NCBI GenBank assembly: GCA_024500155.1
Contig: CM044862.1
Coordinates: 44,030,001-44,094,000 of the forward strand
Direction of reading: 5' to 3'
Origin: Chenopodium formosanum
Taxonomy: Eukaryota; Streptophyta; Magnoliopsida; Caryophyllales; Amaranthaceae
Length of the DNA stretch: 64,000 nt
Shown one piece after another: positions 32,101-45,299 of the stretch. Position 1 is the stretch's first letter, and each line of letters starts with the position of its first letter. Position numbers and translations under genes: made by a program. The notes beneath the pieces were generated by a model. It saw only the letters and a list, made by a program, of their open reading frames with translations, did not search any database and was not told where the DNA came from.

Positions 32101-35100
32101 AATGTGTTTAAATTTCATTTAATTTCAAAAGCTTTGTTTGAGTGTGTTTGACTTTCATTTGATTTAAAAAGCTTTGTTTAAATGTACTTGACTTTCATTT
32201 TATTCGAAAAGCTATGTTTGAATGTGTTTGACTTTCATATGATTTAAAAAGATTTGTTTGAATGTGTTTGACTTTCATTTGATTCAAAAAGCTTTGTTTG
32301 AATGTGTTTGACTTTCATTTGATTCAAAAAAGCTTTGTTTGAATGTGTTTTACTTTCATTTGATTCAAAAAGCTTTTGTTGAATGTGTTTGACTTTATTT
32401 CGATTCAAAAAGATTTATTTGAATGTGTTTGACTTTTATATGATACAAAAAGCTTTGTTTGAATGTGTTTGACTTTCATTAAATTAAAAAAGCTTTGTTT
32501 GAACGTGTTTGACTTTCATTTGATTTATAAAGCTTTGTTTGAATGTGTTTGACTTTTTTTTCGACTCATAAAGATTTATTTGAATGTTTTTAAATTTCAT
32601 TTGATTCAAAAAGCTATGTTTGACTTTGTTTGACTTTCATAATATTTAAAAAGATTTGTATGAATGTGTTTAACTTTCATTTGATTCAAAAAACTTTGTT
32701 TGAATGTGATTGACTTTCTTTTGATTCAAAAAGCTTTTTTTGAATGTGGTTTTACTTTTTTTCTGTTCAAATTAAATTATTTGAATGTGTTTGACTTTTT
32801 TTTTATTCATAAAGCTTTGTTTGAATGTGTTTGAATGTATTTCGATCTAAAAAGATTTCTTTGAATGTGTTTGACTTTCATTTGATTAAAAAAGCTTTTT
32901 TTGAATGTTTTTTACTTTACTTCGATTCAAAAACATATATTTGAATATGTTTGACTTTCATTTGATTCAAAAAGATTTGTTTGATTGTGTTTGACTTTCA
33001 TTTGATTCAAAAAGCTTTGTTTGAATGTGTTTGACTTTATTTCGATTCAAAAAAAATTTTTGATTGTGTTTGACTCTCATTTGACTCAAAAAGATTTGTT
33101 TGAATGTTTTTTACTTTCATTTGATTCAAAAAGCTATGTTTGAATGTGTTTGACTTTCATATGATTTAAAAGTATTTGTTTGAAAGTGTTTGACTTTTAT
33201 TTGATTCATAAAGCTTTGTTTTAATGTGTTACACTTTTTTTTGATTCAAAATTTTTTTTTTGAATGTGTTTTACTTTTATTCAATTCAAAAAGAATTGTT
33301 AGAATGCGTTTGACTTTGTTTTGATTCATAAATCTTTGTTTCAATGTGTTTCACTGTATTTCGATCTAAAAAGATTTGTTTGTATGTGTTTGACTTTCAT
33401 TTGATTCAAAAAGCTTTGTTTGAGTGTGTTTGACTGTCATTTGATTCAAAAAGCTATGTTTGGATGTGTTTGCCTTTCATATGATTTAAAAAGATTTGTT
33501 TGAATGTGATTGAATTTCATTATATTCAAAAAGCTTTGTTAGGATGTGTTTGACTTTATATCGATTTAAAAAGATTTATTTGAATTCGTTTGACTTTCAT
33601 TTGATTCACAAAGCTTTGTATGAATGTCTTTGACTTTAATTTGATTCAAAAAAATATGTTTAAATATGTTTAACTTTCATATGATTTAAAAATATTTGTT
33701 TGAATGTGTTTGACCTTTATTTGATTCAAAAAGTTTTGTTTAAATGTGTTTGACTTTCTTTTGATTAAAAAAACTTTGTTTGAACGTGTTTTACTTTCTT
33801 TCGATACAAAAAGAATTGTTATAATGAGTTTGACTTTCTTTTGATTCATAAAGCTTTGTTTGAATGTGTTCGATTGTATTTCAATCTAAAAAGATTTGTT
33901 TGAATGTGATTGACTTTCATTATATTCAAAAAGCTTTGTTTGAATGTGTTTGACTATATTTCGATCCAAAAAGAGTTGTTTGAATGTGTTTAAACTCATT
34001 TGATTCAAAAAGCTTTGTTTGAATGTGTTTGACTTTCATTTGATTCAAAAAGATTTATAGGAATGAGTTTGATTTTCTTTTTATTCAAAAAGTTTTGTTT
34101 GAATGTATTTGACCTTCATTTTTTTCAAAAAGCTTGTTTGAATGTGTTTGACATTCTTTTGATTAAAAAAAAACCTTGTTTGAATGTGTTTGACTTTCAT
34201 TTGATTCAAAAAGCTTTGTTTGAATGTGTTTGACTTTCTTTTGATTAAAAAAACTTTGTTTGAATGTGTTTTACCTTTTTTTCGATTCAAAAAGCATTGT
34301 TAGAATGTGTTTGACTTTTTTCTGTTTCATAAATTTTTGTTCCAATGTGTTTGACTGTATTTTAATCTATAAAGATTAGATTGAATGTGTTTTTACTTTC
34401 ATTTGATTCAAAAAGCTTTGTTTGAATGTGTTTGACTTTCATTTTATTCAAAAAGCTATGTTTGAATCTGTTTGACTTTATTTTGATTCAAAAAACATTG
34501 TTTTATTGACTTTCTTTTGATTCAAAAGGCTTTGTTTGAATGTGTTTGACTTTCTTTTGATTCAAAAAACTTTGTTTACATGTGTTTTACTTTTTTTCGA
34601 TTCAAAAAGAATTGTTAGAATGTGTTTAACTTTCTTTTGATTCATAAAACTCTGTTTGAATGTGTTTGACAGAATTTCGATCAAAAAAGATTTGTTTGAA
34701 TGTATTTGACTTTCATTTGATTCAAAAAGCTTTGTTTGAATGCGTTTGACTTTCATTTGATTAAAAAAGCTTTGTTTGAACGTGTTTGACTTTCATTTGA
34801 TTAAAAAAGCTTTGCTTGAACGTGTTTGACTTTCATTTGATTTAAAAAGCTTTGTTTGAATGTGTTTGACTTTTTTTTCGATTCATAAAGGTTTATTTGA
34901 ATGTGTTTGAATTTCATTTGATTCAAAAAGCTATGGTTGAATGTGTTTGACTTTCATATTATTTAAAAAGATTTGTTTGAATGTGTTTAACTTTCATTTG
35001 ATTCAAAAAACTTTGTTTGAATGTTTTTCACTTTCTTTTGATTTAAAAAGCTTTGTTTGAATGTGTTTTTACTTTTTTTGGTTCAAATTAAATTATTTGA

Positions 35101-37224
35101 ATGTGTTTGACTTTCTTTTGATTCATAAAGCTTTGTTTGAATGTGTTTGAATGTATTTCGATCCAAAAAGATTACTTTGAATGTGTTTAAATTTCATTTA
35201 ATTCCAAAAGCTTTATTTGAGTGTGTTTGACTTTCATTTGATTCAAAAAGCTTTGTTTGAATGTTTTTTATTTTACTTCGATTCAAAAAGATATATTTGA
35301 ATATGTTTTACTTTCATTTGATTCAAAAAGCTTTGTTTGAATGTGTTTGACTTTCATTTGATTCAAAAAGCTATGTTTGAATGTGTTTGACTTTCATATG
35401 ATTTAAAATGATTTGTTTGATTGTGTTTGACCTTCATTTGATTCAAAAAGCTTTGTTTGAATTTGTTTAACTTTATTACGATTCAAAAAGAATTATTGGA
35501 TTGTGTTTAACTCTCATTTGACTCAAAAAGATTTGTTTGAATGTGTTTTACTTTCATTTGATTCAAAAAGCTATGTTTGAATGTGTTTGACTTTCATATG
35601 ATTTTAAAATATTTGCTTGAATGTGTTTGACTTTTTTTTATTCAAAAAGCTTTGTTTGAATGTGTTGGACTTTCTTTTAATTCAAAAAAATTTGTTTGAA
35701 TGTCTTTTATTTTTATTCGATTGAAAAAGAATTGTTATAATGTGTCTGACTTTCTTTTGATTCATAAATCTTTGTTTTAATGTGTTTGACTGTATTTCGA
35801 TCTAAAAAGATTTGTTCTTATGTGTTTGACTTTCATTTGATTCAAAAAACTTTGTTTTAGTGTGTTTGACTTTCATTTGATTCAAAAAGCTATGTTTGAA
35901 TGTGTTTGACTTTCATATGATTTAACAGATTTGTTTGAATGTGATTGAATTTCATTATATTCAAAAATCTTTGTTAGGATGTTTTTGACTTTATATCGAT
36001 TCAAAAAGATTTATTTGAATTTGTTAGACTTTAATTTGATTCACAAAGCTTTGTTTGAATGTCTTTGACTTTAATTTGATTCAAAAAGCTATGTTTGAAT
36101 GTGTTTGACTTTCATATGATTTAAAAATATTTGTTTGAATGTGTTTGACTTTCATTTGATTAAAAAAGCTTTGTTTAAATGTGTTTGACTTTCTTTTGAT
36201 TAAAAAAACTTTGTTTGAATGTGTTTTACTTTCTTTCGATACAAAAAGAATTGTTATAATGAGTTTGACTTTCTTTTGATTCATAAAGCTTTGTTTGAAT
36301 GTGTTTGATTGTATTTCAATCTAAATAGATTTGTTTGAATGTGATTGACTTTCATTATATTAAAAAAGCTTTTTTTGAATGTGTTTGACTTTATTTCGAT
36401 TCAAAAAGATTTATTTGAATGTGTTTAAATTTTATTTGATTTACAAAGCTTTGTTTGAATGTCTTTGGCTTTCATTTAATTCAAAAAGCTATGTTTGAAT
36501 GTGTTTGACTTTCATATGATTTAAAAATATTTGTTTGAATCTTTTTTACTTTCATTTGATTCAAAAAGCTTTGTTTATATGTGTTTGACTTTTTTTGATT
36601 TTAAAACTTTGTTTGAATGTGTTTTACTTTTATTCGATACTAAAAGAATAGTTATAATGTGTTTGACTTTCTTTTGATTCATAAAGCTTTGTTTGAATGT
36701 GTTTGATTGTATTTCGATCTAAAAAGATTTGTTTGAATGTGTTTGACTTTCATTTGATTCAAAAAACTTTGTTTGAGTGTGTTTGACTTTCATTTGATTC
36801 AAAAAGATATGTTTGAATATGTTTCACTTTCATATAAATTAAAAAGATTTGTTTGAATGGGTTTGACTTCATTTGATTCAAAAAATTTTGTTTGAATGTG
36901 TTTAACTTTCTTTTAATTCAAAAAGCTTTGTTTGAATGTGTTTTTGTTTTATTTCGAATCAAAAATAATTGTTTGAATGTTTTTGAATTTCTTTTGATTC
37001 ATAAAGCTTTGTTTGAATGTGTTTGACTATATTTCGATCCAAAAATATTTGTTTGAATGTGTTTAAACTCATTTGATTCAAAAAGCTTTGTTTGAATGTG
37101 TTTGACTTTCATTTGATTCAAAAAGATTTATTTGAATGAGTTTGATTTTCTTTTTATTCAAAAAGTTTTGTTTGAATGTATTTGACTTTCATTTGATTCA
37201 AAAAGCTTTCTTTGAATGTGTTTT
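29118..37224 (+). repeat. 40-bp satellite array, first segment
   Basis: About 200 tandem monomers of 40 bp. The commonest form is the two halves TTTGAATGTGTTTGACTTTC and ATTTGATTCAAAAAGCTTTG in sequence, so most intact units contain a HindIII site (AAGCTT). Monomers are diverged and fall into recurring types (AAAGCTATG, AAAGATTTG, AAAGAATTGTTAG, CATAAAGC, GACTGTATTTCGATC), which recur in blocks and indicate higher-order structure. There is no gene. Open frames arise because 40 is not a multiple of 3 and stop codons are rare on the minus strand. Interrupted at 37225 by the second Tat element. Confidence 0.95.
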
Positions 37225-37712
37225 GTTTTGGGGTGTTTTTGTCCCTCGGGAGAGTTACGTCACGAAGGTTGATCCGGCCGAGCTGTACCTGCAAAATAAC
37301 GGAGACTCCGGGTGGTTGGAGCTCCGCCTCCGACGGTCAAGTTAGTAACTTGGAAAGGACTAAAGAGGACAGAAATTAAGGTGGGTATCTGCTCGGATTC
37401 GAAGCTCAGGTGTTTCTCTGATGTAAGAGAATGCAAGTGTAATAAATGGTAAAACGTGCCCTCAAAAATAGGGACATCTCCCTATTTATAGGGTCTTTGG
37501 GAATTGTGCCCCTGATTAGGTCACTAAACCCTAATCATTGGTGGGCTGCGCCGTTTTGCGGCGTTCTCGGGATTTGGGCCTGAAGGCCGCCTTTTTCCCT
37601 TTATTTCTGGAGTGACACGTGTCAAGCAGAGATTGGTCCACTCTGGACCAATCTGAGACTGACACGTGTCATCCTTTGATTGGGCCACGTGGCAGGGTAA
37701 TTACCCTAAACA
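37225..37712 (-). repeat. 3' LTR of second Tat element
   Basis: 488 bp; on the minus strand begins TGTTTAGGGTAATTACCC and ends CCCCAAAACA. TATA box at 37493-37500 (minus) and three CACGTG cores (37616, 37663, 37686). Nearly identical to the 491-bp 5' LTR, with a few substitutions and short indels. Confidence 0.95.
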
Positions 37713-37722
37713 TTTGCCCCTC
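37713..37722 (-). other. Polypurine tract of second Tat element
   Basis: GAGGGGCAAA on the minus strand, directly before the LTR start TGTTTAGG. Primes plus-strand DNA. Confidence 0.8.
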
Positions 37723-37850
37723 ACAGATGTGACGTGGCACGCCACATGGCATCTGTGACACATGTCACGCTTCGGTTGGCGGTAATTTTACCATAAAGAA
37801 GTAACCGTTCACCTTCCGAGTAAATTACGGAAATGCCCCCATATTTACCC

Positions 37851-37860
37851 TCTATATATA
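37851..37860 (+). promoter_or_regulatory. Promoter of the antisense accessory gene
   Basis: TCTATATATA on the + strand, about 115 bases before the first ATG (37974), in a pyrimidine-rich leader context. Upstream (37713-37800) are ACGTGGC/CCACATGG and GACACATGTCAC motifs. It lies outside the LTR, between PPT and gene, so the antisense gene seems to have its own promoter (inference). Confidence 0.65.
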
Positions 37861-37973
37861 GCCATTTTACCCTCATAATTTTGTACGTTTACAAAAATTT
37901 TCTAAAGAGAAAACTTTGAAAGAGTAGAATTCATCCGTTTGAGTCAGGCGCGAGTAAGAAAGTTTGTTCTCCA

Positions 37974-40903
37974 ATGACCCAGCCGGACCCGCCTACCTTT
38001 AGATATCAAATCCCAAGGTACCGTCTCTGTCTCTCTCAGCTCTTTTTCTTTTTTCACCGCTTGTACATATTTCTTGCAATAAATGGATGCATCACCAACA
38101 CACACGGCACGGCCTAGGTTAGAGTCCAGCCGGTCACCAGGGACGGCTGAGTCTAGGACTGGGAGTGCCGTCTCGGGGTGTTGGGACCACCCTTTGCCTT
38201 GGATTTCGACCAGTTATGTGTCTGTGCAGGACACCATGGCTCGGACAATGCAGACGGCAACTCATCCAAATTATAGGAGCGAAGGCTCAGGCGGCCAAAC
38301 GCCTGAGGGAGAAACGTCCGGTCAGGGAGACTAGACGGCTCTGGAGAGATCCCCTCCACGCGCCCCTTCAACCCCTGCTGACTCTTTTTTGGAAGAGTGC
38401 GACCAAGGCGGCGACGAGGCCGCCTCTGCCCCCTTGACCCAAAATGAGGAAGAGACGGAGAACGACAGCTCCGCCTCTACCTCTGAGAGCAGCGACGATT
38501 TACCCCCGCTTGAGGATAGCGAGGAGGAAGAAAGGAAAAAATGGAACGAGAAGGACGATCCCTTCAACATCCACGTCTCCTCCAAGGACCGGATCCAAAT
38601 GGAGGAGAACTTAAAGAATTTTACCCAAATACACCCGCTAGGAGACGGGTATAGAATCCGGGTGCCGCCTGAGAATGGCACAATCGCCTGGGGGGACGAT
38701 CAACAGAACGCCAACAGCTATTTCGGCTGTTATGAGGCGGCGTTCAAAGCTGGCCTTCGCTTCCCCCTTCACCAGGCGGTGAAGGCAATTTTAAGAGGCT
38801 ACGGCCTTGGAGTCTGGCAACTTACCCCCAACTCTTGGACAAACATTCTGGGGTATGTTGCCGCCTGCGAGTTCCAGGGGCTTAACCCCGGCTGGGAGGC
38901 TTTTGCTAGTATGCATTATCTTAGCAGAAGCCTAGGCGGCTGGAAGGCGTGTTACACTCTAACCACGCAGCCTCAGTATATGATGACCTTGGACAAGGTC
39001 TCAAAATTCGATGGTTGGAAGCACGGATTCTACCTGATGTCAGCCCCAACCAGACGGGAGAATTATGAATTCCGTCTGTATAATAAGAAGCCCGACTTGT
39101 TGGGCCGGAAGTGCGCTCTTCCCCGGATCCCAAAGGAAGATTTTGACAAGATCATTGAGGCAGACTTTTTTGGCCTCACAGACGCAACTCTGTCAATCGG
39201 GGAAACAATAAAAGTCCCCAAGAACTGGATCCCCAAGAGCGCCTGGTTCAGGGACGAGTGTTTTCCAGCCGCCTGCGGGCTAGGGCACATGTTTACAAAA
39301 CGTATGCGCCTGAGTTTATATTCGTCTGTAGTATTTTTCTATCGAAATTGATTTATGATATTGACCAATTTTTTTCTTTTTGCAGAAGAAGCGTTAAACA
39401 TGTTGCAATCGGAGAAAACTCCCAAGCGGTCTTCTGTAGTCATCCGCAAAGAGCTTGCGGAGAAAGCTGCGGCTGAGGTCAAAGCTAAGGTATTAAGCAC
39501 CTGACCCTTTCTTAAATTGAATTTTAAAACTATTTTTCCCGGATGCTAACTTTAACTTTGGTTATTTTCGCAGGAGGGTGAGGTTGGATAGACGTTTGAG
39601 AAACAACTCAAACGGGCTAGGGAGGAGACCCTAGCCATTCTCAACAAAATAAAAAAATCCACCTCCGCGTCAACTCCTGGCGCCTCAGTCGGGCATCAAA
39701 AGATGCGGATAGCGGGGCAAAACGAGAAGGTAGGCGGCAGCCTTGGCCTCAGCCTCGTTAACCCCGTTACAGCGACCGGGGGGTTCTCCACGCCTGCAAG
39801 CGGTTCTCGCTTGGTTGGCTCTGAAGGTAAGAACCCTTTTGAATCCTCGCTTGAGCTGGGGTGGCCTTTGCGGGTGAAATCCCACTCCCAACAGACGTCA
39901 TCCTCAGACGGTCGGCAATAAATAGGTGTTGCCTTAGTTTCGCACTCATCACGTATTGATTGTGGTGCAGATCAATCTCCCCGCTGGCCAGACGTCCAGA
40001 AGCATGCCAAGGCCATGCTGGTAGCCGTCTGGAAGAGGGATAAAGACAATATCCCTGGGATAGAGACGTTCAATCTTGAACGCATTCTATCCCTTCTGGC
40101 TGAGGTAAGAAACTTGTCAATTCAATTTTATTTCTTCCAAGTATTTTATCTCGCCTGCGATACTTATACCGTCTGCTTTATTGCAGGCCATGCTGCGGGT
40201 GAACGGGCTCAAACGTCCTTATTCCCGCAAACGGGAAGAGGTAAAAAGGGTCAAGAAGTCTGCCATAGACGCTGATAATATTTCTTTACACTCGACTATC
40301 GTAAATGAACTTGAAACTAAAGCAATAATTATGACACAGGTGTCTAGAATCCAGCAGCTGGAGTTAGATCTGGAGACGGCCAAACAGCGGGCGACGGATG
40401 CTGAGACGGATAAGAAAGAGGCGGAGGAGGCCCAAAGAAAGGCGGATGAGAGCGCCAAAAAGGCTGATGAGGCGCTCAAGAAGGCCCAGGCGGACCTTGG
40501 CACACTTCAAGGTGTTTCCGAAGAGAACACCAAACTGAAGACCAAGGTTCAGAGGCTGGAGAAGGAGGCTGCTCAAGCTCAGACAAACTTTGCAGCAACC
40601 CTGGAGGCGGAGCAAAACCGCCTTGTTGTTGAGAGTGATGCTGACAATGACGCCCGTATGAAGATCGCCTGGGCTGCCTTGTACCCAGACGCGGATTACC
40701 GCGTCTGGGCACTGGCGCACAGCTATGCCGAGTACGTGGTGTACTTGAGATAGAAAGGCGAGCCACAACCTGCCTCTTTTGAAGCCTAGGTTAACTCCAA
40801 CAACGAGCCGTTCGCGCCTGAGCTACCTGGTCCTGGTGAAGCACAGGAGATACCCTCAGATGAGGAGAAGGACCAGGTGGAGCCGCCTGCAGGCCATAAG
40901 TAA
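37974..40903 (+). pseudogene. Spliced antisense accessory gene of second Tat element
   Basis: Exons: 38083-39301, 39386-39489, 39574-39826, 39971-40104, 40187-40903; a possible small leader exon 37974-38017 ends at a GT. Introns are 84, 84, 144 and 82 bp, all GT-AG. Junction phases 1, 0, 1, 0 match the gene at 11248-13773. Exon 1 has an acidic Ser-rich stretch, then the PF04195-like domain with FGCYEAAF, RFPLHQAV, WQLTPNSW and GYVAACE. Exons 2-3 are Lys/Ala-rich. Exon 5 is a strong coiled coil (about 40290-40650). In-frame stops at 38332, 39589, 40751 and 40787 make it a relic. It opposes gag-pol, so its introns would not be removed from the genomic RNA. Function is unknown. Confidence 0.85.
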
Positions 40904-42050
40904 TTTTCAGCGGCAGTATGCCAACCCTTCTTTTTATTTTTCTTTAGTTCTGTGGCAGTATGCCAAAACTTGTTTTTCCGGCCTGCGTGCCGTGTATCTT
41001 TGTATTTACCGGCTAAGGAGCCGGGTTAATTAACAATTTCTCTTTCTCCCGGACGGGGTCCGGTTAACATTTTAATCCACTACAACCGTTTGGTTGGGTG
41101 GACTTTTATGAAATGCACCGACTGAGTCGGTTTTGATCATTTTGCATCTGAATTTTTATTTTTTGCGAATTTTAATTTTTCATTTTTGCCTAACTTTTCA
41201 AAAGCATGCGGCGATTTTTCGCCTAACTAATCAATAGTCTGGCTGTCCTTGCCCCTGGACGGGTGTGTGATTGGTTTCAAGTGGAGTTGGTTGATTGACT
41301 TGAAAACGTCTGATGCTGCAAAGAGCATGATATGTTTGTAAGTCAATCAATCACAGTAGTGATTGCCCCAAACCAAGTGCACAGCCGTACACCAACAGGC
41401 GTTCCAGTCACTACCCAGACGGCGTTTGTCCGTCTTGGTAGAGATTTCATAGCCATTGAACAACTCCTTTGCCCCCATTGAGGTAGGAAGTGCAATTTTG
41501 GGATAAATAACCTAAGTGAGAACTTCAGCCGGTGACCGACTGATGCCTTTGGGCATCCGGTATCTGGAAACTTTATCGTTCTTCATAGGTCATTTCGGTC
41601 AGACGGCTATGAGTTGACCAATTTGGTCGTTCAATTTTTGCCGTCTGCATGGGTACGTAGAACCGACAAATAGTCTGTTCTCTGCGACGATTGCACCCGG
41701 AGGGGTGTCGCCGGACGCCTTTGTCCATGTTGGGACAGGCGATTTTATAAAATGAGCAACCATCCGGCCTTTTTAGCCTCTGGTCTTGTTTGAGACCGGT
41801 TGTATAGCCACTAAGCGTTTTTGTGCTTAGTTTTTAGTCGGAGTATTGAATTTACACTAAGTGTCGAACTTAGTTAAACAGAAAAGCTCGTCTGGGTTAT
41901 CACCCAGGCAAACAGACAATTAATAAGTAAAACTTAGTAAAAATACATAAAGAGTCCATCCGGGTATTACCTAGGGGGAAAAACAAAACTTGCTTGCAAA
42001 CAAAGTCTGATTTCATTGATTGATTCGTTTGTTTACAAAAATTTACATTC
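40904..42050. other. Region between convergent genes in second Tat element
   Basis: No gene. It includes the twin hairpin (41291-41365) and scattered motifs shared with the palindromic element, such as CTTGCCCCTGGACGG near 41248. Otherwise strongly diverged. Confidence 0.7.
41291..41365 (-). ncRNA. Twin hairpin after pol, second Tat element
   Basis: In element orientation a CAATCAC/GTGATTG hairpin (41365-41348) is followed by an 11-bp perfect stem TTGATTGACTT/AAGTCAATCAA (41350-41340 with 41301-41291). Same order as in the palindromic element despite divergence around it. Confidence 0.6.
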
Positions 42051-45000
42051 TCAGAAGTAGTACTTTTTTAAATTGTCTACATTCCAAGTTCTAGGCAGGC
42101 GCCTTCTGTCTGGAGTTTTCAGGCGGTAGGTGTCGTCCCTTACTTCTTCATAGATCCGGTAGGGGCCTTCCCAATTTGGTGTTAGCTTCCCCAGCTCATT
42201 GGCCCTACCGGTTGCCTCCATTTTCCGTAACACTAAGTCGTCAACTTTCAGAGGACGTTTGTGTACTTTTTTGTTGTAGGCTCTAGTCATTCGCAAACAG
42301 TAAATCTCATGACGCAAGGCGGCATTGCCCCTGCGTTCTGGGAGTGAATCCAATGCCAGGCGCATTGCTTCCCAGTTTGCCTCTTCATCATATAGCATGA
42401 CTCTGAGAGTTAGCTTGTAACATTCGATGGGCAAGACGGCTTCAGCACCGTAAACCATGAGAAATGGGGTTTCACCGGTTGCCCCTTTTTCTGTTGTCCG
42501 GATGGCCCATAGGACATGGATTAACTTTTCTGCCCACAAGCCACCGACTCTTTCTATTTTCTTCTTAATTTCGTCTAAGATGAGTTTGTTGAAGGCTTCA
42601 ACTTGGCCGTTTGCTTGGGGCCGGCCAACGGATGCAAAACAGCTTGAGATCCCCTGATCTCCCAACCAAGTTTTTAGTTGAGGCTTCTCAAACCGAGGAC
42701 CATTATCAAACACCATAGACATAGGCACCCTATACCGGGTGATAATGTTCTTCCAGATGAAGGAAATTACGTCTGAGGTCTTGATGTTCTTAACCGCCTC
42801 AGCCTCCACCCACTTGGTGAAATAATCCACAACCACCAAGATGTAGCGCTATCCGGCTGGAGCAGGCGTGTAAGGACCTAGAATGTCCATGCCCCATTTT
42901 GCAAACGGGATAGGGCTGTGGATGGCCGTCAGATCAGTAGCCGGACGGTGAATAAGTTTACCAAACTTTTGGCACTTGCCACATTTCTTCACCAACTCCT
43001 TGGCGTCTGCCTCAAGAGTGGGACAAAAGTAATGTCGTCTGGCTCTGACGGCTAGGGACCTGCCGCCTATGTGGGAGGCGCAGAATCCCGAGTGCAAGTC
43101 CTCGAGAACCTCCTTCCCCTTTTCTGGGGTGACACACTTCAACAGGGGCTTAAGAAACCCTGCCTTGAAGAGTTCTCCATTTTTCAACTCGAAGCTTGCA
43201 GCTCGCTTCTTCAGGACGGCTGCATCCTGTGGCGAATCAGGAAGTGTGCCGTCTGAAAGATAAGCCCGGATGCCATCCATCCAGGTAGAGCTTCGATCTA
43301 GAACTTCAATGGGATCTTCATAGATACTTCTCTTTTCAAGAACTTCCCAAAAGACAGACCGAGGCATATCATGGCAGGCGGAAGACGCCAGTTTTGACAA
43401 TGCATCCACCTGGTTGTTTTCGGACCTAGGCACTTGATTCAGTCGGAATTCCTCAAGTGCCCCGGCCTCTTCTTTGACTGCCTGAAGATATTTGATCATA
43501 GCCGGATGGGTAGCCTCATAACTTCCCTCATACTGGCTAACAACCAATTGGGAATCAGAATAAGTGTCAATTTTCATGGCCCCTATCGTCTTACACATGC
43601 GAATGCCAGCTAGCAGGGCTTCATATTCCGCCTCATTGTTAGAGGCCTGAAACTTGAAGCGTAGTGCATACTCAAATATGTCCCCTTCAGGAGACTCGTA
43701 GATTACGCCTGCACCACAGCCATTCTTTATAGAGCTCCCGTCTACGTACACTTTCCAAACCTGATTAAGATTATCCGGAGCCACCGGACGGGTCATTTCA
43801 ACAATGAAGTCGGCAAACGCCTGACCCTTCACTACCTTTCTTGGTTCGTAAGTGATTTCAAGGTTTTGCATTTCAATAGCCCATTTCAGCATTCTCCCGG
43901 ATGAGTCCAAGGTAGTCATTGGCCGCTTGAGTGGCTGGTCAGTGTAGATCACCACCGGATGTGCCAAAAAGTAAGGCTTCAATTTTTTGAATGCCATATA
44001 CAAAGCAAGGCCAAAATTTTCAACCATGGGGTACCGGAGTTCAGCATTTTTAAGAACATGGCTAATGAAGTAAACCGGGAGCTGCACGTCGTCTCGCTCA
44101 TCAAGGAGAACGACACTGAGAGCATGATCTGAGACGGCTAAGTACATGTACAACGTCTCCCTAAGCAAAGGACTGACCAACCTAGGTAGAGAATGTAAAT
44201 GCTCTTTCAACCTCTGGAACGCCGCCTCAGCATCATCCCCCCATTCAAATCTGGTCTTCTTCCTGATTGCTTGGAAGAAGTAAAGGCATTTGTCGCCTGA
44301 CCAGCTGAGGGACCTCCCCAAGGCGGCCAGACAACCGGTGAGTCTCTGAACTTCCTTAAAAGAACGGGGTGACTTCATGTCAATCACCGCCTGTATCTTT
44401 TCAGGGTTAGCCTCTATCCCCCTTTGATCAATCAGGAATCCGAGAAACTTCCCAGACTCAACACCAAAGACGCATTTCTTTGGATTTAACATAACCTTAT
44501 GCCGCCTGAGTGTGGTGAAGGTTTCTCGGAGATCAGCAAGGTGATCCGCCTGTAGCTTGGATTTGACTATCATGTCATCAATGTACGCCTCCACATTCCT
44601 CCCAATTTGATTAATGAAGACCGTATTAATCATCCGTTAGAAAGTGGAAGGCGCATTTTTCAAGCCAAACGGCATCACAGTATAATAGAAAAGTCCCTGA
44701 CCAGTGACGAAGGCCATCTTTTCTTGATCTTACTTCCACAGGGGTATCTGATGGAATCAGGAGTAGGCATCCATAAAGCTCATCAAGGCGTGACCGGCTG
44801 TAGAGTCGACCAGACTATCGATCTTTGGAAGCAGGTAACTGTCCTTTGGACACGCCTTGTTGAGGTCTGTGTAATCAACACATATGTGCCAGGTCCCATT
44901 CGGTTTATTAACAAGGACCACATTGGCCACCCAGTCGGGAAAATTACAAGGCCGAATGAACCTGGCTTCTAGCAGCTTTTTGACTTCAGCAGTTGCCGCC

Positions 45001-45296
45001 TGACTTCTTTCCTCGCCGTGGTTTCTTTTCTTTTGCCGGATGGGCTTCTTTTTGGGGTCCACGGCGAGTTTGTGCACAGCGAGATCCGGGCTGACGCCTG
45101 ACATCTCTTCCACTTCAAAGGCAAAGATGTCTCTGAATTCCTTCAGCAGGAGGTGCAAACTTGCACCCAAGGTAGCATGAGCAACCGTCCCAACCTTCAC
45201 AATACGTTCCGGACGGCTATCATCCAGAACGAGATCAATGCTTTCACCAGCCGGTTGGGGACGGAGCTCATCAGACCATTTACCGGTCAGTGATTG
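42051..45296 (-). pseudogene. Tat pol of second element (four stops)
   Basis: In phase with gag-pro after the UAG at 45299. RT with MDAYS then TGA (44759-44757), TAA at 44732-44730 and TAA at 44639-44637. YIDD follows (about 44585), then gypsy RNase H, archaeal-type RNase H (VDGSS near 43740), integrase zinc finger and core. A stop (42851-42849) falls just after the first integrase Asp region. The last part, with the FDNGPRF Asp, the QVEAFN Glu and the chromatin-binding-type C-terminus ending KYYF, is open from 42848 to 42051. No indel disturbs the frame. Confidence 0.92.
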
Positions 45297-45299
45297 CTA
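45291..45299 (-). promoter_or_regulatory. Leaky stop between protease and pol, second Tat element
   Basis: AAA TAG CAA TCA CTG on the minus strand, in the same frame as both gag-pro and pol. Identical to the site in the palindromic element although the coding sequence before it (after a Lys-rich run) has diverged. Confidence 0.7.

Noticed and set aside
29118..37224. Minus-strand open frames rich in KVKHIQTKLFES-like repeats
   Set aside because: They are readings of the 40-bp satellite. The frame rotates every monomer and no start signal or domain exists.
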